From: Clostridiaceae bacterium
Lineage (GTDB): Bacteria; Bacillota; Clostridia; DUPQ01
DNA length: 43,667 nt
Assembly (NCBI GenBank): GCA_012729955.1
Contig: JAAYBX010000019.1
Location: forward strand, 1-43,667
Direction: 5' to 3'
The number at the start of each line of letters is the position of its first letter. Within the stretch, counting starts at the first letter, position 1. Under the pieces are notes generated by a model. The model was not told where the DNA came from. It did not search any database and worked only from the letters and a program-made list of their open reading frames with translations. Shown piece after piece: positions 23,354 to 33,317 of this stretch. The translations under genes and the position numbers were made by a program.

Positions 23354-24037
23354 ATGAAAAAAGTATATACAGGAAAAACAAAAGACGTATACAGCATGGA
23401 AGATGGCAATTATCTTTTAAAGTTTAAGGATGATGTGACAGGAACTGACGGAGTTTTTGATCCTGGTGCTAATACTGTCGGACTAAAAATCGAAGGAGCC
23501 GGGAAAGCCGGACTAAAGCTTACTAAATATTTCTTTGAGAAGATAAACAGCCACTCTATTCCAACGCATTATATAAGTGCTGATATAGACAATCAGACAA
23601 TGACAGTCAAACCAGCTAAAGTATTCGGTAAGGGAGTAGAGGTCATATTAAGATACAGAGCTGTAGGCAGTTTTTACAAAAGATACGGAATGTATTGTAA
23701 ACAAGGGCAGCATCTTGATGGTTATGTGGAAGTAACATTGAAGGATGATGACAGAAATGACCCTCTCATAACTGATGAGGCATTGCAGATGCTTGGGATA
23801 ATGACAAAAGACGAGTATCGGACTCTTGTAGATATGACAAGGAAAATCGGTGCTATCATAAAAGAAGAGATGCTTAAAAAAGAGCTTGAACTCTATGATA
23901 TTAAATTCGAGTTCGGAAGAGTAGGATCAGACAATCATGTAGCACTTATTGATGAGATTTCCGGAGGTAATATGCGGGCTTTTTACAAAGGGAAATATAT
24001 TGAGCCGCTTGAATTGGAAAAGATGATGCTCAAATAA
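23354..24037 (+). CDS. purC: Phosphoribosylaminoimidazole-succinocarboxamide synthase (SAICAR synthetase)
   Basis: 227 residues from ATG 23354 (agaggt seven bases upstream). It joins CAIR and aspartate with ATP in purine synthesis. Family marks include the start [17 protein letters not shown], the nucleotide-binding region [36 protein letters not shown] and the metal/ATP motif [15 protein letters not shown]. The length is normal. It is not in a pur operon here: the next genes are mscL and a CorA-type transporter. I looked for a guanine-type riboswitch in the 160-base leader and found none. Confidence 0.93.
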   Translation: MKKVYTGKTKDVYSMEDGNYLLKFKDDVTGTDGVFDPGANTVGLKIEGAGKAGLKLTKYFFEKINSHSIPTHYISADIDNQTMTVKPAKVFGKGVEVILRYRAVGSFYKRYGMYCKQGQHLDGYVEVTLKDDDRNDPLITDEALQMLGIMTKDEYRTLVDMTRKIGAIIKEEMLKKELELYDIKFEFGRVGSDNHVALIDEISGGNMRAFYKGKYIEPLELEKMMLK

Positions 24038-24060
24038 TATTAATCTATCGGGAGGTACAT

Positions 24061-24543
24061 ATGCGAAAACGTATTAAGAAAGAAAAAGTAAAATTAGTAG
24101 CAGAATTTAAGAAATTCATAACTAAGGGAAATGTAATCGATCTTGCAGTCGGTGTAATAATCGGATCTGCGTTTTCCAAGATTGTATCTTCCCTTGTAAA
24201 TGACATTATAATGCCTTTGATAGGCTTAATAATGGGAAAAGTGAATTTTAAAGAACTTAAATGGGTACTTACATATGATGCTGAAGGAAATGCTGCGTCA
24301 TCAGTAAATTACGGAATGTTTATACAGTATGTCGTTGATTTTCTCATTATGGCTGTATTTGTCTTCCTGTTAGTAAGATTATTTGCAGTACTTAGAAAAA
24401 AAGCGGAAGAACTTAAAGAAAAAGCAAAAAAGGAAGAAGAAACTCAGAATATTCAGCCTGCGGTTCCGCCAGCTCCTCCCGTTTTGACAAAAGAAGAACT
24501 GCTTCTTACTGAAATCCGAGATATACTCAAGGCACAGAAATGA
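24061..24543 (+). CDS. mscL: Large-conductance mechanosensitive channel
   Basis: 160 residues behind gggaggt. [44 protein letters not shown] is the conserved first helix and pore of MscL; the second helix is about 85-107, and the C-terminal part is a charged helix ([16 protein letters not shown]) with a proline-rich linker. The pentameric channel opens at high membrane tension to release solutes during osmotic downshock. Its stop overlaps the start of the next gene in ATGA. Confidence 0.95.
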   Translation: MRKRIKKEKVKLVAEFKKFITKGNVIDLAVGVIIGSAFSKIVSSLVNDIIMPLIGLIMGKVNFKELKWVLTYDAEGNAASSVNYGMFIQYVVDFLIMAVFVFLLVRLFAVLRKKAEELKEKAKKEEETQNIQPAVPPAPPVLTKEELLLTEIRDILKAQK

Positions 24544-25532
24544 ACAATAATACATCACAGAAACTAAACATCACTGTGACTGAATACAATGCAGATGAAA
24601 TTTATGAATACTCAGTGCATAGTCTTGAAACACTGGGGAAAAATAAGGAAGGTTCCATAAGATGGATTGATATAGATAACGAATGCGGTAAAGGACTATG
24701 CGATCAGCTTTCCAGCTTGTATAATATCCATCCTGTGGTACTTGAAAACATTTCTGAAAAAAAGCAAAGGCCTAAACTGGAAGATTACGAGGATTTCCTG
24801 TTTGCGATTGCGACTATGCTTTATAAGAAAAACGAATTTCTTGTTGCAGAGGGAATCACATTCCTGTTGGGTGATGATTATGTTATTTCCATAGGTGATT
24901 TGGATGGTGATGTTTTTGACATAGTCAGAAAAGAAATTTATACTCCCAAAAGCCATATACGAAGATCCGGTCCAGATTATCTGCTTTACCGTCTATTAGA
25001 CTCAATAACTGACAGTTACTTTGAGACTCTTTATGATATTGAGGAAAGGATAGATCTGCTAGAAGAAGAGATAATCAGGAATGCATCAAATGATCTGTTA
25101 GCCAGAATAAGGTCAGTTAAGAGTGATAACCAGCTGGTCTCCAAATCCATAATACCTTTTAAAGAATCCCGCTCCATATTAATAAACAAACCATCAAAAT
25201 TCATTACCCCATCTGTCACCCCGTATATGAATGAAGTTTATGAGCATATAAAGGAAGCAATAGAACTATCTGAAACATACCGTGAAATGATAATGGATCT
25301 GATGGAGCTGTTCTATACTTCGACTAGCTATAAGCTAAATGAAATAATAAAGGTATTAACAATTATATCTACAATATTCATACCTCTTACATTCATTGTC
25401 GGAGTTTACGGTATGAACTTCAAATACATACCGGAATTGTATTACAAATGGTCTTACCCTGTATTGTGGGGAATAATGCTTATAATAACTGGCTTAATGA
25501 TTTATTACTTCAAAAAAAAGAAGTGGTTCTGA
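24540..25532 (+). CDS. corA: CorA-family divalent cation transporter
   Basis: 330 residues. The N-terminal cytosolic domain is followed by two C-terminal membrane helices. The pore signature is YGMNF with G291-M292-N293 at the end of the first helix, and the protein ends in the usual basic tail KKKKWF. CorA proteins are pentamers that import magnesium, or cobalt and nickel; some relatives export zinc. Translation is coupled to mscL by a four-base overlap. A hairpin terminator lies just downstream. Confidence 0.93.
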   Translation: MNNNTSQKLNITVTEYNADEIYEYSVHSLETLGKNKEGSIRWIDIDNECGKGLCDQLSSLYNIHPVVLENISEKKQRPKLEDYEDFLFAIATMLYKKNEFLVAEGITFLLGDDYVISIGDLDGDVFDIVRKEIYTPKSHIRRSGPDYLLYRLLDSITDSYFETLYDIEERIDLLEEEIIRNASNDLLARIRSVKSDNQLVSKSIIPFKESRSILINKPSKFITPSVTPYMNEVYEHIKEAIELSETYREMIMDLMELFYTSTSYKLNEIIKVLTIISTIFIPLTFIVGVYGMNFKYIPELYYKWSYPVLWGIMLIITGLMIYYFKKKKWF

Positions 25533-25545
25533 TACAGATACAGAA

Positions 25546-25587
25546 AAAGGGCTGTATATTGTCTTAAAACAATTACAACAGCCCTTT
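25546..25587 (+). terminator. Hairpin terminator after the purC-mscL-corA run
   Basis: AAAGGGCTGT (25546-25555) pairs perfectly with ACAGCCCTTT (25578-25587), and inside the loop ATTGT (25558-25562) pairs with ACAAT (25569-25573). The T-run is short but A/T flanks occur on both sides. Confidence 0.75.
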
Positions 25588-25635
25588 AATTAGCATTTCC
25601 CGCTGATGGCAGTCAAGTATAGTAAGCAGTTCGAT

Positions 25636-25710
25636 ATAAGGAGGTTGCGGGTTATACCTTGCACTTTACGTGTTGGCTTCACGTTTAGTGGTTGTTAATA
25701 TTATAACCTT
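25636..25710. other. Structured intergenic element, possibly a small RNA
   Basis: In the gap between the corA and clpB 3' ends, GGTTATA (25650-25656) pairs with TATAACC (25702-25708), and inside it ACGTG (25668-25672) pairs with CACGT (25680-25684) around the loop TTGGCTT. The stretch is less AT-rich than its surroundings. Its wording (TTGCACTTTACGTGTTGGCTT) reminds me of the conserved RNA next to putative holin-like toxin genes in Firmicutes, but no such toxin frame is seen here. Strand and function are open. Confidence 0.35.
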
Positions 25711-25751
25711 ATTGATACATAATATCAATAATTATTTATATTTATACTATT

Positions 25752-28358
25752 CTAGTTCTCTGCTTTCACTGTAAGCCCATTATCATCGTAATCAACATAG
25801 AGCATTGTGTCAGGTTCCAAATCCTGCGACAATATCATTCTTGCAATAAGTGTCTCCACGTGACTTTGTATATATCTCTTTAAAGGACGTGCTCCATAAA
25901 TGCTGTCAAATCCCTGATCTACGATATATTCTTTTGCAGACTCAGATATCTTTATGTTAAGTTTTTTCTCCTTCAGTCTGTTTTCCAGATTTTTAATCAT
26001 AAGGCCGACAATAGACATAATCTCGGTTCTTGATAAAGGTTTATAAAATACTATTTCATCCAGTCTGTTTAAAAACTCCGGGCGGAACTGCTGCTTTAAA
26101 AGAGAATCTACCATACTCCTTGCTTGCAAAGATATTTCATTATCTTTTGTTATTCCCTCAAGTATGTACTGGGTTCCAAGATTTGAGGTCAGTATTATAA
26201 TTGTATTTTTAAAATCAACGGTACGCCCTTGTGAATCCGTTATCCTGCCATCATCTAAAACCTGCAACAGGATATTAAACACTTCAGGATGCGCTTTCTC
26301 TATTTCATCAAATAATACAACCGCATACGGTTTTCTTCTCACAGCTTCTGTAAGCTGTCCGCCTTCCTCGTATCCTACATAACCCGGAGGTGCTCCTATC
26401 AGTCTGCTTACTGAAAATTTTTCCATATACTCGCTCATATCAATTCTTACTATATTTTTCTCATCATCAAAAAGCGCCTGAGCAAGAGCTTTGGCAAGTT
26501 CGGTTTTCCCAACACCGGTAGGACCAAGGAATAAAAATGAACCTATAGGCCTGTTAGGATCTTGAATTCCTGCTCTTGACCGGATTATGGATTCGGTTAC
26601 TTTTCTGACCGCCTCTTCCTGGCCTATTACCCTTCTGTGCAGTATCTCTTCAAGTCCCAAGAGTTTTTCCCTTTCGCTCTGCATAAGTTTGGATACCGGA
26701 ATACCAGTCCATCTTGCGACTATTAAGGCTATCTCTTCTTCGGTAACCTTATCCCTTAAAAGAGTACGTTTCTGTTCTGCTTTTTCCTCAATCTCTTCTT
26801 GTTCAACAAGAGCTTTTGTAAGAGCCGGGAGCTTCCCGTATTTAAGTTCAGCTGCCTTGTTTAGATCATATTCTCTTTCAGCTTTTTCAATCTGCGCATT
26901 TATCTTTTCTATCTCTTCCCTGATTTTCTGTACTTTGGATATAGATGTTTTCTCGTTCTCCCACTTGGCTTTCATCTGGTTGAAGACTTCCTTCATTTCA
27001 GCTAATTCCTGCCTTATCTTAGTCAGCTGTTCATTGGAAAGCTTGTCGTTTTCCTTTTTCAACGCAGCCTCCTCAATCTCATGCTGCATTATTTTCCTGG
27101 ATATCGCATCCAGCTCTGAAGGCATGGAATCTATTTCAGTTTTTATAAGAGCGCACGCTTCATCAACCAGATCAATTGCTTTATCTGGCAGAAACCTGTC
27201 AGATATGTATCTGCTGGATAGTGTTGCTGCTGCTATAAGTGCCTTATCTTGTATTTTGACTCCATGAAACACTTCATATCTTTCTTTGAGCCCTCGCAGA
27301 ATGGATATTGTATCCTCAACTGTAGGCTCATTTACCATTACTGGCTGGAACCTTCTTTCTAAAGCAGCATCTTTTTCTATGTACTGACGATACTCATTCA
27401 AAGTTGTAGCTCCTATACAGTGAAGCTCACCTCTTGCTAGCATAGGTTTTAGTAAGTTACCTGCATCCATCGCACCTTCAGTCTTTCCCGCTCCTACAAT
27501 GTTATGAAGTTCATCAATAAAGAGTATTATCCTGCCTTCAGATTTCTTTATCTCCTGAAGAACTGCTTTGAGTCGTTCCTCAAATTCTCCCCTGTACTTA
27601 GCGCCGGCAACTAGTGCTCCCATATCGAGTGAGAATATCTTCCTTTCTTTTAGGTTGTCTGGTACATCACCTCTTACTATCCTTAATGCAAGTCCCTCAG
27701 AAATAGCGGTTTTTCCTACACCTGGCTCACCTATCAGCACTGGATTATTCTTCGTTTTTCTGGATAATATCCTTATAACGTTCCTTATTTCCTCATCACG
27801 TCCTATTACTGGGTCAAGTTTCTGATTTCTTGCTAGTTCTACAAGATCCTGGCCGTATTTCTTAAGCACATCATATGTCGATTCTGGATTATCGGATGTA
27901 ACTTTGGTATTCCCTCTTATTGCAGCAAGCGCTCTGAGGAAGGAATCCTTTGTTATGCCTGTTCCTCTTAAGAGCTCTTTTATTTTTGAATTAGCTGTCT
28001 CAATTATAGCAAGAAATATATGCTCAACTGAAACATATTCATCCTTCATCACTTTTGCCTGCTTTTCTGCCTCATTCAGAGTCTGGTCAGTGTCCTTAGA
28101 AACATAAACCTTATCCGGTTCTCTCCCGCTTCCTGTTACTTTAGGCAGTGCAGACACCAGTTCTTCCGCTTTTTTGATAAGTAATCCAGTATTTAAGTTC
28201 ATCGATACCATCAACTGTATAATAAAGCTTTCAGGCTGATTCAGAAGTACATACAGAAGATGCTCCTGTTCAATCTGCATGTTGCTATACTCTACAGCAA
28301 GACTTTGCGCTTCATTAATTGCTTCTATGGATTTTTGTGTAAATTTCTGTATATTCAT
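25752..28358 (-). CDS. clpB: ATP-dependent disaggregase ClpB
   Basis: 868 residues, the normal length. The N-terminal Clp domain is about 1-145. The first ATPase ring has Walker A GEPGVGKT (210-217), the long coiled-coil M domain spans about 410-530 and distinguishes ClpB from ClpC, and the second ring has GPTGVGKT (612-619). The end lacks a ClpP-binding loop. With DnaK it rescues aggregated proteins. It is the second gene of an operon, 16 bases after a ribbon-helix-helix gene, with no CIRCE or obvious CtsR box in front. Transcription should start at the promoter at 29069-29097. Confidence 0.96.
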   Translation of the reverse strand: MNIQKFTQKSIEAINEAQSLAVEYSNMQIEQEHLLYVLLNQPESFIIQLMVSMNLNTGLLIKKAEELVSALPKVTGSGREPDKVYVSKDTDQTLNEAEKQAKVMKDEYVSVEHIFLAIIETANSKIKELLRGTGITKDSFLRALAAIRGNTKVTSDNPESTYDVLKKYGQDLVELARNQKLDPVIGRDEEIRNVIRILSRKTKNNPVLIGEPGVGKTAISEGLALRIVRGDVPDNLKERKIFSLDMGALVAGAKYRGEFEERLKAVLQEIKKSEGRIILFIDELHNIVGAGKTEGAMDAGNLLKPMLARGELHCIGATTLNEYRQYIEKDAALERRFQPVMVNEPTVEDTISILRGLKERYEVFHGVKIQDKALIAAATLSSRYISDRFLPDKAIDLVDEACALIKTEIDSMPSELDAISRKIMQHEIEEAALKKENDKLSNEQLTKIRQELAEMKEVFNQMKAKWENEKTSISKVQKIREEIEKINAQIEKAEREYDLNKAAELKYGKLPALTKALVEQEEIEEKAEQKRTLLRDKVTEEEIALIVARWTGIPVSKLMQSEREKLLGLEEILHRRVIGQEEAVRKVTESIIRSRAGIQDPNRPIGSFLFLGPTGVGKTELAKALAQALFDDEKNIVRIDMSEYMEKFSVSRLIGAPPGYVGYEEGGQLTEAVRRKPYAVVLFDEIEKAHPEVFNILLQVLDDGRITDSQGRTVDFKNTIIILTSNLGTQYILEGITKDNEISLQARSMVDSLLKQQFRPEFLNRLDEIVFYKPLSRTEIMSIVGLMIKNLENRLKEKKLNIKISESAKEYIVDQGFDSIYGARPLKRYIQSHVETLIARMILSQDLEPDTMLYVDYDDNGLTVKAEN

Positions 28359-28374
28359 TTTCTGCCTCCGTAAA

Positions 28375-29046
28375 TTATATTATCATTTCTGCTTTTACAT
28401 AATATTCCCTATATACTGCATATATGCTTGATATCACATAATCGGTGTTCTCTGCATTATCAATATTATCCATGAATATTCTCAATGCTTTATCTAATGC
28501 TGCAATATACGATGCAATTGCCCTTCCAAGGTTTTCCTCTTTATAAGCTATTTGTTTTTTCAAAAAGAAAATTCTTGTATAACAGACATTTTCATATAAT
28601 GTCATTTCCACTTCATCATATGAATCGGGTATCAGCTTTTTTTCTGCTTGCTGCCATATCATAAAAAATCCTTCTATTGCTGTTATCAGACTGCTGCTTT
28701 GTGTTCTTACCTGTGCTTTCAGTTTTAGGAAAGGACCTTTGTCCTGGCTTAAAATTTCAAGACAGTAGCGTATTGTCGGACGATATCTGTAACTTAAGGC
28801 ACTTCGTATGTCCATAAAGGAATTTGAACTCATTTCCACAAATGCATATCTTCCCTGCGGTTCCAAAAAAGCTTTTGCTGCATCAAGAATATCTTTCATC
28901 CTCTGCTGAGGGGTTGTGTATGACACATGAGATGCGAGTACTTCATTAATATAGTTTGAACGGCTTGTCCTCATTGTATATGCAAGCGCATCGATCTTCT
29001 TTATTACCTCATCGTTCAGTATAAGGCTATACACAGATTTCCCCAT
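28375..29046 (-). CDS. Ribbon-helix-helix protein upstream of clpB
   Basis: 223 residues from the ATG at 29046, preferred over a GTG at 29058 because gtgaggg is about five bases before it. Residues 1-40 ([41 protein letters not shown]) fit a ribbon-helix-helix DNA-binding motif: a short beta strand, then two helices joined by a T-S-R-S-N-Y turn. The remaining ~180 residues are helical, of unknown family, and could be a sensor or oligomerisation domain. It is the first gene of the clpB operon, and a 22-bp palindrome adjoins the operon's -35 box. A role as regulator of clpB is inferred, not established. Confidence 0.8.
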   Translation of the reverse strand: MGKSVYSLILNDEVIKKIDALAYTMRTSRSNYINEVLASHVSYTTPQQRMKDILDAAKAFLEPQGRYAFVEMSSNSFMDIRSALSYRYRPTIRYCLEILSQDKGPFLKLKAQVRTQSSSLITAIEGFFMIWQQAEKKLIPDSYDEVEMTLYENVCYTRIFFLKKQIAYKEENLGRAIASYIAALDKALRIFMDNIDNAENTDYVISSIYAVYREYYVKAEMII

Positions 29047-29068
29047 TACATCCCTCACTTTCGAAACA

Positions 29069-29117
29069 ATTGTAACATTAATCTCTTAATTTGACAATGA
29101 TGTTATATAACATCATT
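29069..29117 (-). promoter_or_regulatory. Promoter and palindromic site of the RHH-clpB operon
   Basis: Minus-strand -35 TTGTCA (29097-29092), 17-base spacer, -10 TACAAT (29074-29069). A perfect 22-bp palindrome, each half reading AATGATGTTAT, occupies 29096-29117 and overlaps the outer end of the -35. It is not followed by a T-run in either direction, so it is a protein-binding site candidate and not a terminator. Confidence 0.7.
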
Positions 29118-29220
29118 AACGAATCCTTCTTTTCCCTGTTATTCATTGATTCATATAAAAAATACATATATATAGATATGTATCCTGGGATAATATAGAA
29201 TAATAATATAGGAGAATCGT

Positions 29221-30495
29221 ATGAAAATAGGATATGCCTGTTTAACAGTTTCAGTCCCTGGAACAGATATAAGAGGATGCATTGCAAAAAATGCTAATAA
29301 TGAAAATTTATATGACATAATATCAATGAATCTGGATTCATTAATGAATATCCTCATATATAATGTAAAGAACGGTATCAGGCTTTTTCGAATCAGTTCT
29401 GATCTGATACCTTTCGGCTCGAGCGTAATAAATAAGCTTGAATGGCAAAAGATTTTCAAATCACGCTTTTTTGAAATTGGAGAGTATATAAGGAACAATC
29501 AATTAAGGGTATCCATGCATCCAGGTCAGTATACAGTATTAAATTCATTAAACGAGGATGTTGCTAAAAGAGCAGTTGATGATCTGTTGTACCACTGCGA
29601 TGTTCTAGATTTAATGGAGTGCGACAATTCATGCAAAATCATACTGCATATAGGTGGAGCATATGATAACAAACAAAAAGCAATTGAAAGATTCAAAGAA
29701 AACTATATCAAGCTTGATGCACGTATAAAGAAACGTCTGATAATAGAAAACGATGACAGGATTTTTAATATAAGTGAAGTGCTGGATATAGCGAATCAGC
29801 TGAAAATACCAGTGGTGTATGATAACCTTCATAATTATGCCAATCCTTATGATGAAAGCATAACTGATCTGCAGTGGATAAAGCAGTGTTCCTCAACATG
29901 GACAAAAAAGGACGGAAATCAGAAGATCCATTACTCACAACAGGACAAAGGGAAAAAAACAGGCTCTCACTCCCAGACAATTTCCCTTAGTGAATTCTTA
30001 CAATTTTACCGGAACATATCCTCTTCTGATACAGATATTATGCTGGAAGTCAAGGATAAGAACATATCTGCTGTGAAATGCATTAATGCAGTATCAGATA
30101 AAAGAAAGATATCAGCTCTGGAAGATGAATGGGCAAGATATAAGTACAGTGTGCTGGAAAAATCGCATAAGCATTATCTTGAGATAAGAAACCTGATCAA
30201 GGACAAGAATTCATATCCTGTGATGGAATTTTATTCATTAATAGAAGAAGCTTTGAAAATGCAAGGGTCTGTTAATTCCTCTATCAACGCTTTCGAGCAT
30301 GTCTGGGGCTACTTCAAGGATAAAGCTGACGATAAAGAAAAGAAAAAGATACAGGCTCTTATAGAGAACTATAAGAGCGGTACATCAGTAAATATTGAAA
30401 ATGATTCTATAAAAGTAAAATCCTTTCTGATGAAGCTAAGTGAAAAATACAATGAAGCTTATCTTTTGAACTCATACTATTTCTATTTGCAATAA
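29221..30495 (+). CDS. uvsE: UV-damage endonuclease UvsE with fused C-terminal DUF1722 domain
   Basis: 424 residues. The first ~300 match UVDE, a TIM-barrel endonuclease that nicks 5' of UV photoproducts and other lesions: MKIGYACLTVSVPG, FRISSDLIPFGSS, LRVSMHPGQYTVLNS, IILHIGGAYDNK, LIIENDDR and VVYDNLHNYANP, with metal-binding His, Glu and Asp present. The family is usually near 300-320 residues. The extra ~120 residues (from about 302: WARYKYSVLEKSHKHYLEIRNL, HVWGYFKDKADDKEKKKIQALIENYKSG at 360-387, AYLLNSYYF) match DUF1722, the domain of YbgA encoded beside photolyase in E. coli. Transcribed alone, divergent from the clpB operon. Confidence 0.9.
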   Translation: MKIGYACLTVSVPGTDIRGCIAKNANNENLYDIISMNLDSLMNILIYNVKNGIRLFRISSDLIPFGSSVINKLEWQKIFKSRFFEIGEYIRNNQLRVSMHPGQYTVLNSLNEDVAKRAVDDLLYHCDVLDLMECDNSCKIILHIGGAYDNKQKAIERFKENYIKLDARIKKRLIIENDDRIFNISEVLDIANQLKIPVVYDNLHNYANPYDESITDLQWIKQCSSTWTKKDGNQKIHYSQQDKGKKTGSHSQTISLSEFLQFYRNISSSDTDIMLEVKDKNISAVKCINAVSDKRKISALEDEWARYKYSVLEKSHKHYLEIRNLIKDKNSYPVMEFYSLIEEALKMQGSVNSSINAFEHVWGYFKDKADDKEKKKIQALIENYKSGTSVNIENDSIKVKSFLMKLSEKYNEAYLLNSYYFYLQ

Positions 30496-30525
30496 GATAA
30501 TTAAAAATACAACAGGAGTCGCAAC

Positions 30526-31548
30526 ATGAACAGAAGAGATACAGTTATACAAGCATTGAAGCACCAGCAGACTTTAGTTTGCCCTTTTAGTGCCAACTTT
30601 ACAAAACAAGCCCAGGCTAATCTCATTAACTATACGAAAGATCCGGATATACTGTCAAAATTAGACTCATATACCCATATGGCAGAATATTGGGGGCGTC
30701 CGACCCAGATTTTGAACAGGCCTGACTTCTATAAAGATGACTTCGGTATAATATGGAACCGTTCCGGAGCTGATAAGGATATAGGTATTCCAGAAAGTAA
30801 TGTTATCCTGGATATAGATAACAATGATTACACTCTGCCAGCTATTGATGAGCCTTACCTTAGGAATATGATTGAAACTCTTGTCAAAACAAGCGATGAC
30901 AGATTCGTCATAACCGGTATTGGTTTTTCGCTTTTTGAAAGAGCATGGAGTCTCGCCGGAATGCCGCAGGTACTTATGGCAATGGCAGAAGACTCAGAAG
31001 GACTTCATAAGCTTTTTGACGATATATGCGAATTTAATCTAAAAATTATCGATATTGCGATGGATTACGATATTGATGCAATCTATTTCGGAGATGACTG
31101 GGGACAGCAGAAAAATATGATAATGGGTCCTGAATACTGGAGAAAATTCATTAAGCCCAGATTAAAAAGAATGTATGGCAAAGCAAAAGAAAAAGGGCTT
31201 TTCGTTATACAGCATTCCTGCGGAGACATTCATGCAATATTTGACGATCTTATAGAAATAGGTCTTGACTGTTATCAGACTTTCCAACCGGAAATTTATG
31301 ATATAGAAAATATGAAGAAAATTTATTCTGGTAAACTTTCCTTCTGGGGCGCTATCTCGACCCAGCAGCTTCTGCCTGTCGCAAATGCTGATGAGGTAAG
31401 ACGGGAAACTGCAAGAATAATGAAAATACTTTCAAAAAATGGTGGATACATAGCATCTCCTACACATGCAATAGAATTTGATGTCCCACCTCAGAATATC
31501 CTCGCCATGTATGATGTATTTATGAATCAGAAGGAATATATGGTATAA
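30526..31548 (+). CDS. Uroporphyrinogen decarboxylase-family protein (methyltransferase-like)
   Basis: 340 residues of the URO-D superfamily barrel. It lacks the N-terminal arginine pattern of true HemE. VIQHSCGDIHAIFDDLIEIGLDCYQTFQP has the His-x-Cys arrangement of the zinc site in the methylcobamide:CoM methyltransferase-like members (MtaA/MtbA, CmuA), and FGDDWGQQKNMIMGPEYWRKFIKPRLKRM is typical of that branch. These act on corrinoid-bound methyl groups or are uncharacterised. No corrinoid protein gene is adjacent, so the substrate is unknown. It follows uvsE by 30 bases and may share its transcript. Confidence 0.85.
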   Translation: MNRRDTVIQALKHQQTLVCPFSANFTKQAQANLINYTKDPDILSKLDSYTHMAEYWGRPTQILNRPDFYKDDFGIIWNRSGADKDIGIPESNVILDIDNNDYTLPAIDEPYLRNMIETLVKTSDDRFVITGIGFSLFERAWSLAGMPQVLMAMAEDSEGLHKLFDDICEFNLKIIDIAMDYDIDAIYFGDDWGQQKNMIMGPEYWRKFIKPRLKRMYGKAKEKGLFVIQHSCGDIHAIFDDLIEIGLDCYQTFQPEIYDIENMKKIYSGKLSFWGAISTQQLLPVANADEVRRETARIMKILSKNGGYIASPTHAIEFDVPPQNILAMYDVFMNQKEYMV

Positions 31549-31636
31549 TTTATACATAAATGCTATTTGAAAATGATATATAGTCTGCAATTTACAAACT
31601 TTTATGGATGATGACCGATCAGGAAAGGAGTCAGAC

Positions 31637-32119
31637 ATGACTAATCTGCAATTTGCTATTAAAATGGAATATGACGGTGAAAAATTTTACAAACAACAGG
31701 CAAAACTGAATAAAGATAACGGGCTTCATACAGTATGCATGATGCTTGCAGAAGACGAAAAAAACCATGCTAGAATTCTTGAGAATAAAATGAATAATCT
31801 TGAATACGATTTGCCTCCATCAGCACTTTCAGACCAGAAGACGATATTTGAAAATTTAAATGGAGTCTCATTAGATGAAAAAGAGAAATTAAATCAGTTG
31901 GATTTTTATCGCATTGCAGCTGATATGGAAAAACAAAGCATTAAATTATATGTCAAATACCTCGAGGCTTCCCCGGGCAAAAAAAGTCAGGAGATGTATG
32001 GATACCTCATAAAGCAGGAGCAGCTTCATTATGAAGTGATTGATGCGCTTGCAGAAGCATTAAGGAATGCTGAGGAGTGGGTAGAAAATGCAGAATTCGG
32101 CAATAGGCCGGAATATTAG
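31637..32119 (+). CDS. Rubrerythrin-like ferritin-family protein
   Basis: 160 residues from the ATG at 31637 (aaggag six bases upstream; a frame start at 31604 has none). It is a four-helix bundle with glutamates spaced for a di-iron site: MEYDGEKFY (first), LAEDEKNHARIL with ExxH, DMEKQSIKLY, and KQEQLHYEVI. There is no C-terminal rubredoxin domain, so it would need an outside electron donor. Such proteins reduce hydrogen peroxide in anaerobes. It opens a tight run with a flavodiiron protein, MsrAB and a diguanylate cyclase. Confidence 0.85.
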   Translation: MTNLQFAIKMEYDGEKFYKQQAKLNKDNGLHTVCMMLAEDEKNHARILENKMNNLEYDLPPSALSDQKTIFENLNGVSLDEKEKLNQLDFYRIAADMEKQSIKLYVKYLEASPGKKSQEMYGYLIKQEQLHYEVIDALAEALRNAEEWVENAEFGNRPEY

Positions 32120-32135
32120 ATAGAAAGGGATTTTT

Positions 32136-33317
32136 ATGAAGAAATTAGTAAAGAATAACGTATACTGGGTAGGAAAAACAGACTGGGAACTGAAAAAATT
32201 TCATGGAGACGAGTATTCTACTCATCACGGCTCAAGTTACAACAGTTACCTTATATTAGAAGAAAAGACCGTCCTTATAGATACTGTATGGGCGCCATTT
32301 GATAATGAATTTGTTGAGAATCTGGAAAAAGAGGTTGACTTAGCCAAGATAGACTTCATTGTTTCAAATCATGGTGAAGTTGACCACAGCGGAGCACTTA
32401 ACAAACTTATGGAGAAAATCCCGAATACCCCTATATACTGCAGTGCCAATGCAGTTAAATCATTAAAGGGACAGTATTTCAAAAATTGGGATTTAAGGAT
32501 ATTAAAAACTGGAGATACTCTGGATATAGGCAATGGAAAGCAGCTGGTTTTTGTTGAAATGCGTATGCTGCACTGGCCAGACAGTATGGCAGCTTACCTT
32601 ACAAAAGACAATATACTATTTAGTAATGACGCATTCGGACAACACTATGCGTCAGATCATCTCTTTAATGACCTTGTTGATCAGTGCACGCTATATGCTG
32701 AGGCAGAGAAATATTATGCAAATATACTAACTCCATTTAGTGCAGTATTGAAAAAGAAATTGGAAGAAATCCATTCAATGAATCTGGATATAGATATAAT
32801 CGCACCGAGCCATGGCATTATATGGAGAGATAATCCGCTGCAGATAGTGGATAAATACATTTCATGGTGTGATGATTACAAGGAAAATCTCATTACAATT
32901 ATTTATGACACCATGTGGAACGGAACTAAGACGCTTGCTGAAAAGATAGCACAGGGCATTCGCGAAAAAGATGCTGATGTCCAGATTAAGATATTCAATC
33001 TGCCAAAAAGCGATATGAATGATATTGCTACACAAATTTTCAAATCCAAAATGGTGCTTTTGGGTTCCCCGACAATAAATAACTGCGCACTGCATTCGCT
33101 TGCAGCATTAACCCACTATATGAAAGGTCTGAAATTTAAAAACAAAAAAGCAGCAGCATTTGGATGTTACGGATGGTCAGGCGAGTCAGTCAGGATATTG
33201 AATGAAATGCTTAACGATGCCGGTTTTGATGTTGTAAATGATGGCCTGAAATGTTTATGGAACCCAGATTCTGAAGTATTAGAAAAAGCATTTGATTTTG
33301 GAAAGGATATTGCATGA
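32136..33317 (+). CDS. fprA: Flavodiiron protein (FprA, oxygen/NO reductase)
   Basis: 393 residues. The N-terminal beta-lactamase-like domain carries the di-iron ligands H79-x-E81-x-D83-H84 ([10 protein letters not shown]), then H in MLHWPDS, D in FSNDAFG and H in APSHG. The C-terminal flavodoxin domain (about 252-390) binds [21 protein letters not shown] and [17 protein letters not shown]. These enzymes reduce oxygen to water or nitric oxide to nitrous oxide using rubredoxin or F420-type donors. It sits between a rubrerythrin-like gene and msrAB (four-base ATGA overlap), a clear oxidative-stress operon. Confidence 0.95.
   Translation: MKKLVKNNVYWVGKTDWELKKFHGDEYSTHHGSSYNSYLILEEKTVLIDTVWAPFDNEFVENLEKEVDLAKIDFIVSNHGEVDHSGALNKLMEKIPNTPIYCSANAVKSLKGQYFKNWDLRILKTGDTLDIGNGKQLVFVEMRMLHWPDSMAAYLTKDNILFSNDAFGQHYASDHLFNDLVDQCTLYAEAEKYYANILTPFSAVLKKKLEEIHSMNLDIDIIAPSHGIIWRDNPLQIVDKYISWCDDYKENLITIIYDTMWNGTKTLAEKIAQGIREKDADVQIKIFNLPKSDMNDIATQIFKSKMVLLGSPTINNCALHSLAALTHYMKGLKFKNKKAAAFGCYGWSGESVRILNEMLNDAGFDVVNDGLKCLWNPDSEVLEKAFDFGKDIA

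Noticed and set aside
23134-23427. 97-codon plus-strand frame overlapping the glycosidase start and purC
   Set aside because: It overlaps the conserved N-terminus of PurC in another frame and resembles no protein.
25606-25698. 30-codon frame starting at an ATG in the corA-clpB gap
   Set aside because: No ribosome site, no recognisable protein, and it covers a strongly base-paired element, so it is probably non-coding.
26587-27267. 226-codon open frame on the plus strand inside clpB
   Set aside because: It is antisense to well-conserved ClpB coding sequence, serine/leucine-rich in the way mirror frames are, and has no ribosome site.
29096-29117. 22-bp palindrome as a bidirectional terminator
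   Set aside because: It separates two divergent genes, where no terminator is needed, is AT-rich with no loop, and has no T-run; an operator is more likely.
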